Source: Cystobacter ferrugineus (lineage in GTDB: Bacteria; Myxococcota; Myxococcia; Myxococcales; Myxococcaceae). Taken from it: 64,000 nucleotides of DNA. Made by a program: the position numbers and the translations under genes. Within the stretch, counting starts at the first letter, position 1, and each line of letters starts with the position of its first letter. This document shows positions 60,785 to 64,000 of this stretch, one piece after another. Below the pieces are notes generated by a model. That model was given only the letters and a program-made list of their open reading frames with translations, searched no databases and was not told the origin of the DNA. The stretch covers positions 68,409 through 132,408 of the forward strand of contig NZ_MPIN01000013.1 in assembly GCF_001887355.1 (NCBI RefSeq), written 5' to 3'.

Positions 60785-63700
60785 ATGGCAACTGAAAGCC
60801 CCACCCCCGCTGGCGAGGCCACGCTGGAGGGCGGCAGCTACGAGGTCATCCGCGCGCGCCTGCTCACCCAGGCGGAGGCGCTTGGCACCCAGGCCGCGGC
60901 TCTCAACGAGCGGCGCAAGAAGCTCTTCGGTGGCACCGAGCTCACCGTCATCGGCAACGAGCGCGTGCGCACGGAGAACAACTGCGTGGCGCGCGACATC
61001 GTCGGCGTCGGCAAGTACCTGCTCTTCGGCTACAACGTCTTCATCGGCCTGAAGAAGGGCACGTCCGTGGCGGACGTCTTCTCGCTGCACAAGTTCGAGA
61101 AGACCGACGAGGGCTTCGACTTCTCCGAGGTGCCCCCCACCGAGGCTGGCGGCTTCCTGGTGGATCCGCGCTTCGTCAAGGACTTCGGGGAACTCTACAA
61201 GTACTACAAGGACGCGCGGCTCATCCAACTGCGCCGCAACGAGTCGCGGCTGCTGGCCATCTTCCAGACGGGCCAGTCCGAGCGCGACATCAAGGTCTTC
61301 CGCTTCTCGCTCGACGTGGAGGGCAACGCCACCTACCTGGACAACCAGGGTGATCGCGACCACGTCTTCCCCGCGGCCCAGGACTTCGAGTGGACGGTGG
61401 CCACGCGGGACCACTACGTGTTCGGCCAGCATCCCCACGTCAACATCCTGGATCAGGTGTTCGTGGAGACGGTGAAGGGCGACCTGACCATCAAGGTGGA
61501 GAACAACACCGCGGACGGGCAGGGCATCTACCGCGAGCCCGTGGACGATCCGGACCAGTCGCTGGACGACGCCGAGTTCGCCTACGCGAAGGTGGGGGGC
61601 CTCATCCTCCTGCGCGTGCTGCCCTTCCGCGAGCAGAAGCACCGCTACCTGGTCTTCAACACCCGCACCCAGCACGTGGTGCGCATCGACGCCGTGGGCC
61701 AGGCGTGCGTGCGCCTCCCCGAGGACCAGGGCATCGTCTTCCCCGGCGGCTACTACCTCCAGACGGGCGACTACAAGGTCTTCGAGGGCATTGGCGAGGG
61801 CCTGCGCTTCAAGCGCGCCATCCGCTCGCCCAATGGCGAGGACGTCCTCTACGTCTTCTTCCGCGGCGACGACGGCTCCTACGTGCTGTTTCCGTACAAC
61901 CTCGTGCGCAAGGAGGTGCAGAACCCGTTGCAGTGCCACGGCTTCAGCCTCTTCGCGGACGGGCGCATGGTCATCTTCCGCTCGACGAGCAACGAGCCCA
62001 CGCGCGTGCACCCCATGCAGGTGTGGCAGACGCCCTTCGTCTCCGCCGAGCACGCCGCGAAGATGCCACCCGCGCCCGGCTACCTCGGCAAGGTGGGCAA
62101 CGCGGAGCTCGTGCGCGGCATCTCCGACGCGCTGACGCTCGTGCGGCTGGCCCGCTCGGACAAGCCCTCGCGCCGCACCTACGAGGACCTGGCCGCCGCC
62201 GCCTCGCGCATGCTCGATGCCTTCTACTGGCTCGGGCACGAGGAGACGCGGCTCAAGGAGGGCATCGAATCCCTGCGCCGTACCTCCGAGCTCATCATCG
62301 ACGAGTTCGAGAAGGTGCTCGCCCTGCGCAAGCGCGCCGAGGACGCCATCGCCGAGGCGCTCGCGGCCCAGGAGCAGATGCTCCTGCGCGTGCGCCCCGA
62401 GGAGCTCCAGAACGCCGAGGGCTTCATGAGGGCGCTGGGAGATCTGCGCAAGCAGCGCGGCCACCTCATCACCCTCAAGGAGGTGCGCTACATCGACGTG
62501 GCCCGGCTGGAGTCCCTGGAACAGCAGGTCATCTCCGAGACGGACCGGGTCAGCGCCGACGCCGTGGGCTTCCTCCAGGGCGACGAGGCGCTGCGGCCCC
62601 TCGCCACCCGCCTGGATGATCTGCTGGCCCGACTGGAGCCGGTGCGCACGACGCTGGAGCTGGCCCCGCTCGGCGAGGACATCGAACAGGTGGGCAAGGG
62701 GCTGGAGGTGCTCAGCGAGACGGTGGGTGGACTCCAGGTGGGGGATCCGCTCGCGCGCGCGCGCATCCTGGAGGGCATCTCCGAGCTGTTCAGCCGCCTC
62801 AACCGCGTGCGCGCGGGGCTCGGCGCCCGGCGCAAGGAGCTGGTGGGCCGCGAGAAGCGGGCCGAGTTCGGTGCCCAGTTCAAGCTGCTCGGCCAGGCGG
62901 TGGAGAGCGCGCTGAGCGTGGCGGACTCGCCGGAGAAGTGCGACGAGGGCCTGTCGCGCCTCACCGTGCAGCTCGAGGAGATGGAGGGGCGCTTCGGCGA
63001 GTTCGACGAGTTCCTCGGCCAGCTCACCCAGAAGCGCGAGGAGCTGCTGGAGGCCTTCGGGCAGAAGAAGCAGGCCCTGGTGGACGAGCGCCAGCGCCGC
63101 GCGCAGAACCTCTTCGGCGCCGCCGAGCGCATCCTCACCGGCGTCAACCGCCGGGCGAAGTCCTTCAAGGCCGAGGACGAGCTCAACGCCTACTTCGCCT
63201 CCGACTCCATGGTGCTCAAGCTGCGGCAGCTCGCCGAGCAGCTCCTGGAGTTGCAGGACAGCGTGCGCGCGGACGAGGTGCTCAGCCGCGTGAAGACGGC
63301 GCGCCAGGACGCCCTGCGCGCGCTGCGCGATCGCAATGACTTGTACGAGGAGGGCTCGGGCGCTCCCGTCATCAAGTTCGGCAAGCACCGCTTCAACGTC
63401 AATACCCAGACGTTGGACCTGACACTGGTGCCGCGCGACGGCGCGCTCTACCTGCAACTGACGGGCACGGACTACGCCCAGAAGCTGGAGGACCCCGAGC
63501 TGGCGAAGTACCGCGAGCTGTGGGAGCAGCACCTCGTGTCCGAGACGCCCGAGGTGTACCGCGCCGAGTACCTCGCCGCGCAGGTGCTGCTGGACGCGGA
63601 GGAGGGCAGGGGAGGGGTGAATCTCGTGGCGCTGCGGCAGGCGGCGCTGGAGCCGGGTGGGCTCCTGGAGAAGGTGCGCGCGTACTCGGCGGACAAGTAC

Positions 63701-64000
63701 GACGAGGGTTACGAGCGGGGCATCCACGACGCGGACGCGGTGGCCATCCTCGAGAAGCTGCTGCCCATGTACACGGGCGCGGGGCTCTTGCGCTTCGCCC
63801 CCACGCCGCGCGCCTGGGCCGCCCTGTACTGGGCCCTGGGGGGGGAGAACGAGGAGAAGGCGCTCCTGCATCGCCGGGCGCGCAGCCTGCACCGCCTGCG
63901 CGCGGCCTTCGGCGAGGGCGCGGAGCTGCTGGTGCTCGGCGACGAGGCCGGTGAGCGTATCGGCGCCTTCCTCACGGCGGTGGGCGTGACACCCGGTCCC
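60785..64000 (+). CDS. DUF3686-domain AAA-type ATPase, N-terminal part
   Basis: The frame is open from ATG 60785 to the right edge; 1072 residues are visible without stop, and the ATPase motor presumably lies outside. The N-terminal ~470 residues read like DUF3686 (annotated in other genomes as DNA repair ATPase): FGGTELTVIGNERVRTENNC, VGKYLLFGYNVFIGLKKG, then VRRG-free beta stretches such as VFPGGYYLQTGDYKVFEG. A long coiled-coil helical part follows (~470-900; LEQQVISETDRV, EKRAEFGAQFKLL). Start codon has only a weak ribosome site. It completes a three-gene module with the YqiJ-like and flotillin genes; a role in membrane-linked DNA or protein remodelling is inference. Confidence 0.82.
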   Translation, partial: MATESPTPAGEATLEGGSYEVIRARLLTQAEALGTQAAALNERRKKLFGGTELTVIGNERVRTENNCVARDIVGVGKYLLFGYNVFIGLKKGTSVADVFSLHKFEKTDEGFDFSEVPPTEAGGFLVDPRFVKDFGELYKYYKDARLIQLRRNESRLLAIFQTGQSERDIKVFRFSLDVEGNATYLDNQGDRDHVFPAAQDFEWTVATRDHYVFGQHPHVNILDQVFVETVKGDLTIKVENNTADGQGIYREPVDDPDQSLDDAEFAYAKVGGLILLRVLPFREQKHRYLVFNTRTQHVVRIDAVGQACVRLPEDQGIVFPGGYYLQTGDYKVFEGIGEGLRFKRAIRSPNGEDVLYVFFRGDDGSYVLFPYNLVRKEVQNPLQCHGFSLFADGRMVIFRSTSNEPTRVHPMQVWQTPFVSAEHAAKMPPAPGYLGKVGNAELVRGISDALTLVRLARSDKPSRRTYEDLAAAASRMLDAFYWLGHEETRLKEGIESLRRTSELIIDEFEKVLALRKRAEDAIAEALAAQEQMLLRVRPEELQNAEGFMRALGDLRKQRGHLITLKEVRYIDVARLESLEQQVISETDRVSADAVGFLQGDEALRPLATRLDDLLARLEPVRTTLELAPLGEDIEQVGKGLEVLSETVGGLQVGDPLARARILEGISELFSRLNRVRAGLGARRKELVGREKRAEFGAQFKLLGQAVESALSVADSPEKCDEGLSRLTVQLEEMEGRFGEFDEFLGQLTQKREELLEAFGQKKQALVDERQRRAQNLFGAAERILTGVNRRAKSFKAEDELNAYFASDSMVLKLRQLAEQLLELQDSVRADEVLSRVKTARQDALRALRDRNDLYEEGSGAPVIKFGKHRFNVNTQTLDLTLVPRDGALYLQLTGTDYAQKLEDPELAKYRELWEQHLVSETPEVYRAEYLAAQVLLDAEEGRGGVNLVALRQAALEPGGLLEKVRAYSADKYDEGYERGIHDADAVAILEKLLPMYTGAGLLRFAPTPRAWAALYWALGGENEEKALLHRRARSLHRLRAAFGEGAELLVLGDEAGERIGAFLTAVGVTPGP

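Noticed and set aside
58403-63892. Very long minus-strand open frame opposite the flotillin and DUF3686 genes
   Set aside because: It is the GC-rich antisense shadow of two well-supported genes; its composition (Leu/His/Ala-rich) has no domain pattern and it has no ribosome site.
1-64000. CRISPR arrays, tRNA, rRNA, transposase or integrase genes
   Set aside because: Looked for and not seen; no spaced repeats, clover-leaf or DDE/integrase motifs stood out by eye.

Overview
The window is about 64 kb of high-GC chromosome from what looks like a myxobacterium of the Cystobacter/Archangium type. This is an inference from GC content, GC-ended codons, a Uma2-like protein with a coiled-coil tail, a VIT/vWA lipoprotein carrying GGVVGG repeats, AHH and HNH polymorphic-toxin tails with immunity genes, and many one-component regulators beside short metabolic genes. 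No tRNA, rRNA, CRISPR array, transposase or integrase was seen.

Layout. 1-3.75 kb: end of thrA followed by an overlapping metI-metC pair (homoserine to homocysteine). 3.8-8.8 kb: accessory patch with an AHH toxin/immunity pair, HxlR, SnoaL-like, PhyH, ABM and VOC genes and a mosaic of duplicated gene pieces. 8.8-17.2 kb: DUF4082 lipoprotein, DUF3565, Uma2-like, acyltransferase, TetR/nitroreductase, DUF2807 lipoprotein and a second TetR. 17.3-24.1 kb: tandem paralogous saccharopine-dehydrogenase-like enzymes, cysteine hydrolase, Lrp, SDR, DUF3616, and an unusual sigma factor with a membrane partner. 24.1-26.8 kb: TolB-like protein, then a second accessory patch with an HNH toxin tail plus immunity gene, a wrecked secreted-protein gene, a duplicated VOC tail and a spermidine-synthase-like gene. 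26.8-33.7 kb: amidase, glycosyltransferase, P450, SDR, GFA, WYL regulator. 33.7-41.6 kb: large VIT/vWA/DUF2135 lipoprotein, DinB, a Cys-rich lipoprotein with internal duplication, a glucuronan-lyase-like enzyme, LysR and aldo/keto reductase. 41.7-53.4 kb: NarL-type regulator, two signal-less trypsin-like proteases with PDZ-like regions, PanE, SRPBCC, a propeller histidine kinase, aconitase, hemerythrin, zinc ribbon, MarR. 53.4-56 kb: COG0523 GTPase plus DUF1826 behind a 17-bp palindrome (zinc-limitation type). 56-64 kb: Hpt, topoisomerase IB, and a YqiJ-like / flotillin / DUF3686-ATPase module that runs off the right edge.

Most unusual observation: the two toxin-bearing patches and some other gaps contain short, internally deleted copies of genes found elsewhere in the window. 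Most are gene 3' ends with their stop codons: an Lrp tail, the HxlR and SnoaL tails, a TolB tail, a VOC tail, and probably a DsbA tail. The 8.2-8.6 kb gap joins pieces whose sources lie about 2 kb and about 16 kb away. The orphan toxin tails have the same form, so one 3'-end duplication or template-switching process may explain both. Best candidate for an under-described system: the YqiJ-like/flotillin/DUF3686 ATPase module at the right edge.
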